Assembly (NCBI RefSeq): GCF_001613405.1
Contig: NZ_BDCH01000006.1
Coordinates: 124,001 to 188,000 of the forward strand
Source: Nocardia crassostreae
GTDB taxonomy: Bacteria; Actinomycetota; Actinomycetes; Mycobacteriales; Mycobacteriaceae
Direction of reading: 5' to 3'
DNA: 64,000 nt
In this document: positions 46,830 to 54,872 of the stretch, in pieces
How the letters are laid out: the number at the start of each line of letters is the position of its first letter
Numbering within the stretch: position 1 is the stretch's first letter
The notes under the pieces: generated by a model
What the model was told of the DNA's origin: nothing
Seen by the model: the letters and a program-made list of their open reading frames with translations, nothing else
Databases searched by the model: none
Position numbers and translations under genes: made by a program

Positions 46830-48008
46830 ATGACGCTGGGAATCACCGGGGTGTTCTGGCTGCCCCGCATGGCGGAGTTGAACTCCGTCACCTTGAACGC
46901 GGGCGCGCACGCCATTCTGATCGCCGCGGCCAGCACCTCGTGGGGCGTGCTCACCGGCGCCTGGGTGGAGGCCACCGCCACCGTCGCACGGGTCATGGCC
47001 GAGGTCGGCGTCGGCCTGCAGGGCGTGAACGGGCTCAATGTGCTCGCCCGCCTCGGCGGCTTCACCGTCTGGGCCGAACAGCAGGGCGTCATGGCCGCCG
47101 TCATGGCCGCCAAGACCGCCGCCAATGCCACCGCCTACACCGTGGCCTCCATTGCCATGCCGAGCCTGCCCGAAATCGCCCTCGTCGAGGCCGCCCGGGT
47201 GGCCGCGCACTCCACCGGCGGCGCGCTCAACGGCACCGCCGGAGCGGCCGAGGCGGCCAAGCTGGCCCTCGACATCCGGGCCGCGCTGGTCATGGAGACC
47301 TACGAGGCCGCGACCACCGCACTCATCACCACGCCCGGCCAATTCCTCATGCCGCCGCCCATCGCCATGGGCGCGGGCTCGGCCGATGCGGGCGCGGCCG
47401 CCAATATGGCCGGTGATCCAGTTCAGGCGGCCCTGGCCACAGCGGCCGGTCTGGCCAACAATCCGGCCGTCATCAGCACCGTCGCCCAGGCCGCACAGGT
47501 CGCCGGAACCGTGGTCACAAGCGGTGTCAGCACCGCGGGCCAGGTGGCGGGCACCGCCGTGACAGCGGTCGCCAACGGCCTGACGCAGACCGCGGCCGCC
47601 GAGGCCCAGCTGCCCATGATGGCCGGTATGGGCGTGGCCGCCGCGGGCGCGGGCGCGGCAGGCGCGAGCACGCGCGCGGTCTCGTTCGGCGGCGGCGCGA
47701 ACGTGAGCATCGGAAACGGCGGCGGCACACTGAAACTCCCCGAGGGCTGGGGCGCGGGCGCCGGAATCGGCGCTGGCGCCGCACCCGCCGCACCGATCGT
47801 GGCCGAACCCGTTGCCGCCGCCCCGAATACGGCGGCCACCATACCGGTCCGGTCCGCGAGCACAAGCCCGCTACTCGGCAGCAACCCCATAGCGGACGAG
47901 GACGAGACCCACGACGGCAAGGACTACGGGCGTTCGGTGGAGCACTTCGCCGACGGCCGTGTCATCGCGCCCGCCGTCATCGGCGGCGACCCGGCCGACG
48001 CCCCGTGA
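46830..48008 (+). CDS. PPE-like protein
   Basis: A 392-aa protein. The first 180 residues are helical and PPE-like (FWLPRMAELNSVTLNAGAHA, then TSWGVLTGAWVEATATVARV), with LPRM in the place of the canonical PPE. The C-terminal half is Ala/Gly-rich (AAAGAGAAGASTRAVSFGGG) and probably surface-exposed. It follows the PE gene at once and is coupled to the EspG gene by GTGA, forming the classic PE-PPE-chaperone order. Confidence 0.72.
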   Translation: MTLGITGVFWLPRMAELNSVTLNAGAHAILIAAASTSWGVLTGAWVEATATVARVMAEVGVGLQGVNGLNVLARLGGFTVWAEQQGVMAAVMAAKTAANATAYTVASIAMPSLPEIALVEAARVAAHSTGGALNGTAGAAEAAKLALDIRAALVMETYEAATTALITTPGQFLMPPPIAMGAGSADAGAAANMAGDPVQAALATAAGLANNPAVISTVAQAAQVAGTVVTSGVSTAGQVAGTAVTAVANGLTQTAAAEAQLPMMAGMGVAAAGAGAAGASTRAVSFGGGANVSIGNGGGTLKLPEGWGAGAGIGAGAAPAAPIVAEPVAAAPNTAATIPVRSASTSPLLGSNPIADEDETHDGKDYGRSVEHFADGRVIAPAVIGGDPADAP

Positions 48009-48831
48009 CGGTGCTCGGCGCGGGCCGCGGACCATCCCTGCTGCGGGCGGTCACCCTGAGCCTCGACGAATTGCAGTATCTCCAGGAGACATTGGGGATC
48101 GACGAGCTGCCCGTGGTGCTGAATGCCCTGGGCCGCTACGACATACCGCCGACCACGACGCCGCCATGACCGCCGCCGCCGCGACACTCGCCGACCGCGA
48201 ACTCCTCGACGGTGATCAGGTGCATCCCGAACTGGCCGAGCGCCTGCGCGCGCTCTACCGGCCGCACTGGGTCCTGGCCCTGCGCTGGTATGTAAACGGA
48301 CAGGTCAACCGATTCTGCCTCGCCAAGGGCGACGATTTCGCAGTGGTCGCCCTGCGCGGCCCGGACTCGTACGTCATCGACGAAGCGGGACACGATCTAC
48401 CGGGCACCGTCATGGCGGCCCTCGGCCCCGCCGACCCCTTGGACCTCACCGGAATGAACGCGCCCACCGAGGAATTGGCCCCCATCTTCGACGACGCCGG
48501 TGACGCAACCACCACGGCCACCCGGCTCGCGAAAGTCGGCAATCCGACACGAGACGCGAAAACCCTTGCCTCGGCACTGGTTCAGGTCGACGCACACGCC
48601 GAACTCACCGCCGTCGTCTACGGCGACGGCACCCGCGACATCACGGACAACCACATCGCCGTCTTCGACACCCGCCACGGCCGCTTACTGGCCACCGCCA
48701 GCCGCGCCGACGACGGCGTCAAATGGACCGCCCTGTCCAGCGGCACCCCCGCCCGCCTGCGCACCGCGATCACCGATCTCATCACATCCCTGCCGATGCG
48801 ACAGGATTTTCCGGCCCACCGGCCCGTCTGA
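48005..48831 (+). pseudogene. EspG-like ESX secretion chaperone, frameshifted
   Basis: GTG 48005 opens LLRAVTLSLDELQYLQETLG and stops at 48167-48169 after 54 residues; the next frame from ATG 48166 encodes the remaining 221 residues (ALYRPHWVLALRWYVNGQVN). If one base is restored near 48141-48146, the join reads RYDDTADHDAAMTAAAATLA and gives a 275-aa protein, the normal EspG length. The LDELQYLQETLGIDELP start is typical of EspG N-termini. EspG binds the tip of cognate PE-PPE dimers in the cytosol and presents them to the ESX ATPase. As written the chaperone would be split. Confidence 0.72.
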
Positions 48832-48907
48832 TCCGAACCGGTCATCCCGATTTCCGACGACCGCAGGCAACGCCGAGGCGATCGAGGGCGCGCGCCCCGT
48901 CACCCTG

Positions 48908-48913
48908 TAGTTT
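48908..48913 (+). promoter_or_regulatory. Leaderless -10 box left behind at attL
   Basis: TAGTTT lies exactly 8 nt before the ATG of the attL core (48922). It is presumably the original promoter of the DUF5926 gene, now driving only a 23-codon remnant that ends in TGA at 48991-48993. Confidence 0.5.
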
Positions 48914-48921
48914 TGCCACCT

Positions 48922-48939
48922 ATGGGTAAGAGCAAGCGG
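48922..48939 (+). repeat. attL core (18-bp direct repeat)
   Basis: ATGGGTAAGAGCAAGCGG is identical to 61184-61201, where it forms codons 1-6 (MGKSKR) of the DUF5926 gene. Flanks differ on both sides of both copies, as expected for an integrase core site. The integrase gene ends 132 nt away. Confidence 0.75.
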
Positions 48940-49012
48940 TTCCGACCCATGAATTCGGTAGCGTGCAGGTCAGGGGTTTGTGAGATGAGCTGAATGCCCG
49001 AATTCGGCTCTC

Positions 49013-49035
49013 AATCCCGGAGATTTCCCGGAACA
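49013..49035 (+). repeat. 23-bp direct repeat near attL (candidate integrase arm site)
   Basis: Begins AATCCCGGAGATTTCC and is identical to 61054-61076, in the same orientation. In the excised circle the two copies would flank the core at about 90 and 130 nt, as arm-type sites do. Confidence 0.55.
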
Positions 49036-49071
49036 CTGGTGCGCTCGGAGCCGTACGAGCGCATACCCCCC

Positions 49072-50181
49072 TTAGGCGGCGTCGAACCAGACGAGTTCGA
49101 TGGCCTCACGGGTCTTGTCGTCCTGGTCCGGCCAGATGTGGGTGTAGATGTCCAGCGTGACTTTCGCACTGGCATGGCCCATACGCCGCTGAACGGTCTT
49201 CACGTTGATGCCATGACGGATAAGGCTGGAGGCGTAGAAGTGCCGGAAGTCCCGCCACGTGTACACCCGTGAGAGCGTTGTCCGGTTCGCGACCCTGTGC
49301 AACCAGTCGCCCAAGTCCTTGCTGCTGTACGGTTTGCCGTTCGCCGTCTAAAACAGCAAGTCGTCGAGCTCCTTGCCCTCCATGAACGGCTTGATCTCCG
49401 CGATGAGAGACAACGGGATCGGCACCGTGCGACGGCTTGCCTTCGTCTTCAGTACTGAGGTTGCGACCCGTGTCCGGCTGATCTGCTGCATGACCGAAAG
49501 CGATGCGTTCTCGACATCGATATCCCGGACACGAAGCCCGGCTATCTCTGCGGGGCGGAGGCCGCATTGCATGCCGATGAGCATCATGACCCGGATCCGG
49601 CCGTCCTTGGCCGCCTGCAAAACCATCCGGCCCTCTTCGAGGGTCATCAGGTTTTCGGGCAGCACCTCGGCATCGATTGGTGGGAGCTTCACTGTCGCCG
49701 CATGGTTCTTCACCAGAATGTCATCCGCGACGAGCTGATTGAGGACCGCCTTTAGCATGTCCAACCGGCGCTTGACCGTCCCCGGTTGGAGCGGCTTGCC
49801 GTCCCGCCATGGGCGACCCTTCAGAAGCACATCAACCCAGGTGCGAACATGTGGTGTCGCCCGAAGATCCGCAATCGCGACGCGCTCCAGCTCCCCGAGA
49901 TCAGCGTGCAACGCCCAGCGCTGTTGCTCAGTGCCCTCGGTGCGGGCACGTCCCGCCCACACCATGACGGCTTTGCCTACCTGCTGTTTCGACAACTTCG
50001 GATCAACGTATGTGCCCTTCGCTATCTGCTCTTCTAGTTCTCGTTTCCGAAACCGAGCCGTTCCAGCTTCCCTCGTGCTCCCAAGCTTCGAATAGCTCTC
50101 TGATTTCTCCTCATCGGGGTTGTCTATGTACCAGCGGACTACATACTTGCCGTTCTTGCTCTGTATCCAGACGCTTGCCAT
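49072..50181 (-). pseudogene. int: Tyrosine recombinase/integrase, interrupted by in-frame TAG
   Basis: From ATG 50179-50181 the frame encodes an AP2-like arm-binding N-terminus (MASVWIQSKNGKYVVRWYID), a SAM-like core-binding domain (TVKRRLDMLKAVLNQLVADD) and the catalytic domain with Arg I in GMQCGLRPAEIAGLRVRDID. A TAG at 49348-49350 stops it after KELDDLLF; the same frame then continues TANGKPYSSKDLGDWLHRVA to the box II region (YTWRDFRHFYASSLI), where the usual first His of HxxR is Arg, then RMGHASAKVTLDIYTH with the Tyr nucleophile. Stop plus altered catalytic His suggest the element can no longer excise by itself. Full length would be 369 aa. Confidence 0.82.
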
Positions 50182-50189
50182 TGCCTTGC

Positions 50190-50444
50190 TTACGATGTCG
50201 TGAAGTGGCTGTTCTGCCACTCGATTACGTCGGAGATGCGGTAGCGACACTGGCCGCCGCCGACTCGCGCGAAGCGCGGCCCCTTGTCCTCCAGCGCCCA
50301 GTTGGCCAGGGTCTTCGGGGAGTAGCCCAGCAAGTTGGAAACCTCCTTCCGGCTGAGCCACTCGATTGATTGACGCGCTCGCTGTACCCCGGTGCTGATG
50401 CTGTTCTTGCCCTTCTCTCCCGTTTCGGCCGGTCCGTCCGGCAA
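50190..50444 (-). CDS. Excisionase-like MerR/HTH_17 DNA-binding protein
   Basis: An up to 84-aa protein with a winged HTH of the excisionase kind: IEWLSRKEVSNLLGYSPKTL, then ARVGGGQCRYRISDVIEWQN. It lies 8 nt upstream of the integrase on the same strand, the standard place for a recombination directionality factor. The start is uncertain; a TTG at 50444 is the first in-frame option and a shorter form starting nearer the HTH is possible. Confidence 0.65.
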   Translation of the reverse strand: MPDGPAETGEKGKNSISTGVQRARQSIEWLSRKEVSNLLGYSPKTLANWALEDKGPRFARVGGGQCRYRISDVIEWQNSHFTTS

Positions 50445-50463
50445 GGCACGACAATACGATCGG

Positions 50464-50524
50464 CCAACCTATTTGGCAAACAGGTTGGGTAGCGAGGTTC
50501 CTCTCAACCTGCTTGGTTGAGAGG
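50464..50524. promoter_or_regulatory. Twin operator palindromes between xis and the early gene
   Basis: CCAACCT (50464-50470) pairs with AGGTTGG (50482-50488), and CCTCTCAAC (50500-50508) pairs with GTTGAGAGG (50516-50524). The AACCT/AGGTT half-site recurs through the region. The second palindrome ends 6 nt before the ATG at 50531 and contains its only ribosome-site-like sequence, so a bound repressor would block both divergent units. Confidence 0.6.
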
Positions 50525-50530
50525 TTGGGT

Positions 50531-51082
50531 ATGGTGTCGCGTATGAGCGAGGATCGGATCGTTACCCAGGATCTCGGTGACTGGGTGGTGCGTATGGAGT
50601 GGCCTGTCGGGGTCGAGCACGGCGGCCCCGGCGCGCTGCTGATCTCCCCCGCCGATCCGGAGACCTACCCGGTTGGTGGCCTGTCCTCAACTGTGCTGCG
50701 GGACATTGATTTTCGCGCGGCGCTTGAAACGCTGCGCCGCCAGCTGGAGGGCTCACGGCGCTGGAGCAAGGGCCGCGAAAGGTATGAGGCCGATCGCGCG
50801 GAACGCTTGAAAACGGCTCTTGCACAGGGTGTTACGGATGAGTACCTGGCACTGCTAGCGAGTGCATACGTTTCGGCAGCGAACAGAGGACAGGCCAAGC
50901 CCCTTGAATACTTAGCTGAAATGGTCGGTAAGACACCAAGCACTGTTAAGGGGCACCTGTGGCAGGCCAGGAAGAAGGAGCTACTCAGCGGCAGCGCTGG
51001 CCGTGCTGGGGGGCAGCTCACGGACAAGGCAACCAAGATCCTCGAGCGAATCGTGCCAGCCGCGCCCCGCGGACTCGTCTGA
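50531..51082 (+). CDS. Hypothetical early protein with C-terminal HTH
   Basis: A 183-aa protein (ATG 50531; ATG 50543 is an alternative). The N-terminal half is unknown. The C-terminal half carries YLAEMVGKTPSTVKGHLWQA, a sigma-70 region-4-like or GntR-like HTH, followed by a basic Gly-rich tail. It is the first rightward gene from the operator region, and may be the element's activator (inference). Confidence 0.6.
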   Translation: MVSRMSEDRIVTQDLGDWVVRMEWPVGVEHGGPGALLISPADPETYPVGGLSSTVLRDIDFRAALETLRRQLEGSRRWSKGRERYEADRAERLKTALAQGVTDEYLALLASAYVSAANRGQAKPLEYLAEMVGKTPSTVKGHLWQARKKELLSGSAGRAGGQLTDKATKILERIVPAAPRGLV

Positions 51083-51116
51083 TGATCGCGGAGGAGTTCA
51101 AGTACCGACCTGGTGA

Positions 51117-52373
51117 TTGGGATTGAGAACCGAGGGGCGACACCCAACTTTTACGAACAGAGCAGGAGACCGGATTCAGACTCTTCGTTCGAGGCTGCCA
51201 GCCGATGCGCTGGCCTTGTTGGACTCCGTGGACGGGCACTATTCGGAGTGGGCTACGGCGTCGGCGCTTGCCATGTACGCGATGAACGCCGGGCTCGATG
51301 AAGACGACTTCGTAGAGCTTGTCACGACATCCGAGTTTTCCCACGTGTTCGCCACCGAGAATGGCCGAGATCGCTCCTACCGGCTGGAGGGTCGACTCCG
51401 CAAGGTCTGGCGACGCGCGGAGGATAGGTGGAATCCGCCTGTCGGTGGCGGGGTGGCCGAGGTTCGTAAACGGCTGGAGGCGCTATCCAAGCGATTGGAC
51501 GGCCCTTGGTATCGCCGGACGGCTAGTAGCAATCGCGCTGTCTCCTTGGCGCTGGTGGCCAAGGCGCACGAGGTAGGTGCTTGGACTGTCGATGTCTCGC
51601 AGCGAGAACTTAGCGTTCGAGCCGGGGTGGCCCGGACGACGGTCGGCAACGCGTTGAAGCGGCTAGCCGACATGGGGGCGATCGCGAAGGATGAAACCAG
51701 GGAGCGAGAGGCCGACCACGCGCAGCGGTGGGTTATCAACCTGGACTGGCCAGACGTCGATGATGAGCCAGCAATTAGGGACAACACTGGACCATATGAA
51801 CCTCTCCCCCCAACAGACAGCTCATATGGCCTGACGATGTCCCTAAATCACCCGGCCTTCCTGAGGGCCGCTCTAGGCCAAACCGCAGAACGTGTCTGGC
51901 TGGACCTTGCGGCCCATCCTGGCTCGACGGCTGTCGATATCGCCTCCCGGCTTGGCATGACCGCCAAGACGGCTCGCAGGGCACTGGATATGAAGCTGAT
52001 TCCGAACGGGTTGGCTGTGAGATCGGGGGGAGAGCCGACCGGCAAGGGTCGGCCCTCAGCGGTGTATCGGGTTGATGCGTCAGCCGATTTCGATCGGCTG
52101 GACAAGATCGCCGAGGAGTATCGCGTGTCGGATTGGTACGACAAGACTGGTGCCGAGTACGAGCGGCAACGGGCTGGCTTCTCGAAGTTGAGGGAGCAGT
52201 GGGGTCGTCCTGTCATGACAGATGAACCGGATCCTGTGCAAGAAGTCCCCGAACCGGCGGATTGGGTTGAGCTGTCGGACGAGGAGAAAGCCGAGATTGA
52301 GCATGAAGTGGCGGAGGACCAACTCCGGCACTGGCATGAGCAACAGCTGATCCGTCAGCTGAAGACTGCCTAA
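51117..52373 (+). CDS. Multi-HTH protein, possible replication initiator of the element
   Basis: About 418 aa. A first HTH lies near residue 165 (QRELSVRAGVARTTVGNALK) and a second near residue 265 (HPGSTAVDIASRLGMTAKTA). The C-terminus is acidic and helical (EEKAEIEHEVAEDQLRHWHE). Proteins with this make-up occur in actinomycete integrative elements next to primase-like or replication genes, and this is the only long early gene here. Start uncertain: TTG 51117 is the first option, while GGAGGAG at 51090-51096 suggests that initiation may be slightly different. Confidence 0.55.
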   Translation: MGLRTEGRHPTFTNRAGDRIQTLRSRLPADALALLDSVDGHYSEWATASALAMYAMNAGLDEDDFVELVTTSEFSHVFATENGRDRSYRLEGRLRKVWRRAEDRWNPPVGGGVAEVRKRLEALSKRLDGPWYRRTASSNRAVSLALVAKAHEVGAWTVDVSQRELSVRAGVARTTVGNALKRLADMGAIAKDETREREADHAQRWVINLDWPDVDDEPAIRDNTGPYEPLPPTDSSYGLTMSLNHPAFLRAALGQTAERVWLDLAAHPGSTAVDIASRLGMTAKTARRALDMKLIPNGLAVRSGGEPTGKGRPSAVYRVDASADFDRLDKIAEEYRVSDWYDKTGAEYERQRAGFSKLREQWGRPVMTDEPDPVQEVPEPADWVELSDEEKAEIEHEVAEDQLRHWHEQQLIRQLKTA

Positions 52374-52438
52374 CGAGTTGGGTTGGCCCTTGGGGGATGC
52401 CCCTCCGCCCCTTCTGTGGCCCATCCTCAGGCATATGG

Positions 52439-52469
52439 GCCTATCCCCCCGACGTCCGGGGGGATAGGG
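52439..52469. terminator. 12-bp hairpin between convergent units
   Basis: CCTATCCCCCC (52440-52450) pairs with GGGGGGATAGG (52458-52468), extended by one outer pair, around a 7-nt loop. Confidence 0.6.
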
Positions 52470-52494
52470 GTGGCGAATCGTTGAAATATCAGAG

Positions 52495-52524
52495 GACCCC
52501 GGCGCGGTTGCGGGTGCCGGGGTC
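52495..52524 (+). terminator. Second hairpin with T-rich tail
   Basis: GACCCCGGC (52495-52503) pairs with GCCGGGGTC (52516-52524), followed by GTCTTTGTG. Together with the preceding hairpin it separates the rightward early genes from the leftward small-gene block. Confidence 0.6.
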
Positions 52525-52614
52525 GTCTTTGTGAAGTGCAGGATGCAGCGGATTCCGCTGCTCGCGCTCGTGTCATCGGCTCCCCCTTCCTGGACTCCCG
52601 AGCTACGGAGTGGT

Positions 52615-53163
52615 CTAGGTGGTCCGACCGCCGTGGTTGACCGGATCGGGGGACGGCTCTTTGATGTCGCCGTCTTCTCCCCAGTCCCGGCAGTACGGGC
52701 ACCACGGCCGTAACCGGTGATGGAACCGAAGCGAACTCGCCGCAGTGATCCCCCAGACCTCCATGGGAGCGAGAGCCACGCTGCGGACAGTGACGGGCAG
52801 ATGCGCGGAGACCAGAAGCGGGATGAGCACCAGCGCAGCCACTATCGGCACGGCGCCGAATCCGGTCCAGATGTGCCAGACCCGTAACAGCCACTTTCGC
52901 TGCTCGGCTGCATCCTCCGGCACCTCCTGCATACACGGCACGCATATACGGGTGTACTGGCTGTGCAGGAGGGCTATCGACAGTGCCCCGCAGAAGGCTA
53001 CGACGACCACGAGCGACGGAATCGTCAACCACGATTCAGCGGAAAGCCATGTGATTACACACATCACGGCGTATACCGCGATGAACCACCCGAACCTGTG
53101 GGTGATCCAGTCAAGTACGCGCCCTAGCGAGCTGTCCGGGTTGTTGAACGGGTCGACGATCAT
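52615..53163 (-). CDS. Membrane protein with CxxC pairs
   Basis: A 182-aa protein with about four spans (FGWFIAVYAVMCVITWLSAE, IPSLVVVVAFCGALSIALLH, GAVPIVAALVLIPLLVSAHL and one more). Two CxxC pairs are visible, RICVPCMQE in a loop and RPWCPYCRDW near the C-terminus, which could bind zinc or an iron-sulfur centre. No family recognised. It is the last gene of the leftward block. Confidence 0.6.
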   Translation of the reverse strand: MIVDPFNNPDSSLGRVLDWITHRFGWFIAVYAVMCVITWLSAESWLTIPSLVVVVAFCGALSIALLHSQYTRICVPCMQEVPEDAAEQRKWLLRVWHIWTGFGAVPIVAALVLIPLLVSAHLPVTVRSVALAPMEVWGITAASSLRFHHRLRPWCPYCRDWGEDGDIKEPSPDPVNHGGRTT

Positions 53164-53166
53164 CGG

Positions 53167-53526
53167 CTAGGCCCCGTCCGCCTGTGCGGGCGGCAGGTCT
53201 CGAAGCGGCGGCGCAGTCCGCCGGGCGTAGGTCTCTTCCGGCGTCACGGTGATGACGTCCATCCGTCGAATCAGATCAAGCGGAATTTCCCTGTCCTCGA
53301 AGTGATCTGCGCTGGGCACGATTACGGCTGCAGCGTGCAAGCGGGTGGCTTGTGCCTTCAGCCGTGCCAGCGGTGGCCGACCGAACCGAGGATCGTAAAC
53401 GATCATGTCGGCGAAGTCGTAGCCGAGTTGATCGGCTCGCTTGCGGACCTGCGACTGATCCCGCAGCAGCGCCATTCCGCTGATGTCGGTCCGGAGGTAG
53501 CCGAGAATCGTTGGCTTATACCGCAT
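53167..53526 (-). CDS. Resolvase-N-domain-like protein without catalytic serine
   Basis: A 119-aa protein, MRYKPTILGYLRTDISGMAL, with VRKRADQLGYDFADMIVYDP and AAAVIVPSADHFEDREIP. This looks like the N-terminal fold of serine recombinases, but the YxRxS catalytic serine is replaced (YLRTD), so strand cleavage is unlikely. The ATG at 53524-53526 has GGAGG upstream; an ATG at 53550 also exists. It overlaps the preceding gene by 11 nt. Confidence 0.5.
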   Translation of the reverse strand: MRYKPTILGYLRTDISGMALLRDQSQVRKRADQLGYDFADMIVYDPRFGRPPLARLKAQATRLHAAAVIVPSADHFEDREIPLDLIRRMDVITVTPEETYARRTAPPLRDLPPAQADGA

Positions 53527-53674
53527 GTCCCGCCTCCGGTCGTTCGTCATCGTCTCTGGTGTCGTCTTCGGGTTGGAACAGCTCCAGGTACACGCCGGAG
53601 TCGTCGTCTTCGCCGTAGGCGTTGGTTTCCAGAAAGCCGCCGGGGAACTCGTAGATTCTTCGCTGATAAGCCAT
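53516..53674 (-). CDS. Small acidic hypothetical protein
   Basis: A 52-aa protein starting MAYQRRIYEFPGGFLETNAY and ending in an Asp/Glu-rich tail. The ATG at 53672-53674 lies 1 nt after the stop of the preceding 42-aa gene, so it is coupled. Unknown function. Confidence 0.55.
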   Translation of the reverse strand: MAYQRRIYEFPGGFLETNAYGEDDDSGVYLELFQPEDDTRDDDERPEAGHAV

Positions 53675-53675
53675 C

Positions 53676-53804
53676 TCAGCCCCGTTCTCGTCGTCGGCTG
53701 TTCTTGGTGCCAGACGGCTCATTGGCCTGGTCCAGGGCATCGGCGAAGCGCACCATAAGCGCAATGGACGGCATCGGGACCGTCCACGCGGTGAAGCGGT
53801 ACAT
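53676..53804 (-). CDS. 42-aa hypothetical protein
   Basis: The ATG at 53802-53804 opens MYRFTAWTVPMPSIALMVRF and ends in a basic tail at a TGA one base before the next start. Third positions are strongly GC-biased, better than the overlapping frame 53719-53937, which argues for this reading. It heads the leftward block of four coupled genes. Confidence 0.45.
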   Translation of the reverse strand: MYRFTAWTVPMPSIALMVRFADALDQANEPSGTKNSRRRERG

Positions 53805-54046
53805 TCCCGGTTTCCATTGCGGTAGCTAGCGCTTCACGATCTCTCCCCGGCAGACGGCCCACGTTGGCAAGGCAGTCCGGGACCGAGACGACTGCACCCG
53901 TCCCGAACGTCTGCTTCGACGCTAGATCTCCGGCCAATCAGGGCGCGACAATGTTGCTCCAGATTGCTCAGATTCATATCCAGTCTTGGGCTTCACCTGG
54001 GAGGATGAGTGAGTCCGACAGCTACATTGAGCAAGGAATGACTCAT

Positions 54047-54376
54047 ATGAAGGTTCGGCTACTTGGCGGACCTACAGGGGGCAACGGCTCACCTCGGATA
54101 TGGGCAACCGACCGTGGTACGGACCTCATCCAGGGCTGGCCGACCAGCGAGCCGCATTGCATCGAGGTCCCACATCAACTACTCGGATATCTAGAACTCG
54201 GCACGTTCCTCCGGGCGGAGCTTCGTGACAGCGGCATGGGTACCTTCACTCTCGAAGGACGACCCGTGACCGATTCGGAAGCGTTGGCCACCATGGCGAT
54301 TCCCGCGCACGAGACCGTGATCGAAGTTGACGTTGTGAAAGCGAGCTACCCGTATGCTCTATCGACCCAAGTTTGA
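54047..54376 (+). CDS. Hypothetical protein preceding DUF6879 gene
   Basis: A 109-aa protein, MKVRLLGGPTGGNGSPRIWA, with internal HCIEVPHQLLGYLELGTFLR. The ATG at 54047 has AAGGAA 8-9 nt upstream; earlier in-frame ATGs exist at 54005 and 53951. It overlaps the next gene by 23 nt. Members of this kind accompany XRE-DUF5753 regulators in actinomycetes; function unknown. Confidence 0.6.
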   Translation: MKVRLLGGPTGGNGSPRIWATDRGTDLIQGWPTSEPHCIEVPHQLLGYLELGTFLRAELRDSGMGTFTLEGRPVTDSEALATMAIPAHETVIEVDVVKASYPYALSTQV

Positions 54377-54872
54377 TGACCTTTACCGCACCTACGCACG
54401 AGCCTTCCACCTCGAAGTTCAGGACTCCTACGGGGTGGCCTCCGAGAACGAGCAGCTGCAACGGTTCCTGGCGGGTGAGCCGACCAGCTATCCGGAGGAT
54501 TGGCAGCAGTGGGACGCGTTCGTGAAGGAGGTAACCGACGCAGGAACCAGCATCCAACGGCTACGTGTTGTGACTGAACCCCACACCGATTACACCCGGT
54601 TTCTGCTGCACCACACCGACCGTAACGTTGCGGCCGGTGAGCAGGTCCGCTATCTGCCACGTCACCAGGTGAGCGACGACGCGTACACCGTCGATGATTG
54701 GTGGCTGTTCGATGACACCGTTCTGGCGTTTTCGATCTTCACTCCCGAAGGCGAATGGGCCGGAGGGGCGATAACCGAAGATCCAGTGTTGGTGTCCCGC
54801 TGTGTCGAGGTGCGTGACCGTTTGTGGCCGTTGGGCATTGAGTTCGAGACCTACCTCCGTGCCCAAGGTTGA
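54354..54872 (+). CDS. DUF6879 family protein
   Basis: A 172-aa protein. FDDLYRTYARAFHLEVQDSY, GTSIQRLRVVTEPHTDYTRF and DDWWLFDDTVLAFSIFTPEG match the DUF6879 pattern as I recall it. The family is typically encoded next to XRE-DUF5753 regulators, here overlapping by 14 nt, and the pair has been suspected to be a regulatory or toxin-antitoxin-like unit. Mechanism unknown. Confidence 0.75.
   Translation: MLYRPKFDDLYRTYARAFHLEVQDSYGVASENEQLQRFLAGEPTSYPEDWQQWDAFVKEVTDAGTSIQRLRVVTEPHTDYTRFLLHHTDRNVAAGEQVRYLPRHQVSDDAYTVDDWWLFDDTVLAFSIFTPEGEWAGGAITEDPVLVSRCVEVRDRLWPLGIEFETYLRAQG

Noticed and set aside
48922..48993. A 23-codon reading frame from the attL copy of the DUF5926 start
   Set aside because: It is the severed start of the target gene reading into element DNA; kept as a note at attL rather than as a gene.
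51785..51830. CATATG-containing motifs resembling the XRE operators at 7481-7619
   Set aside because: They lie inside a coding region and match only the central six bases.
53719..53937. A 72-aa minus-strand frame overlapping the 42-aa gene
   Set aside because: Its second half has weaker third-position GC bias than the overlapping 42-aa frame and ends without coupling to the next gene; the first part could still be coding but is not supported enough.
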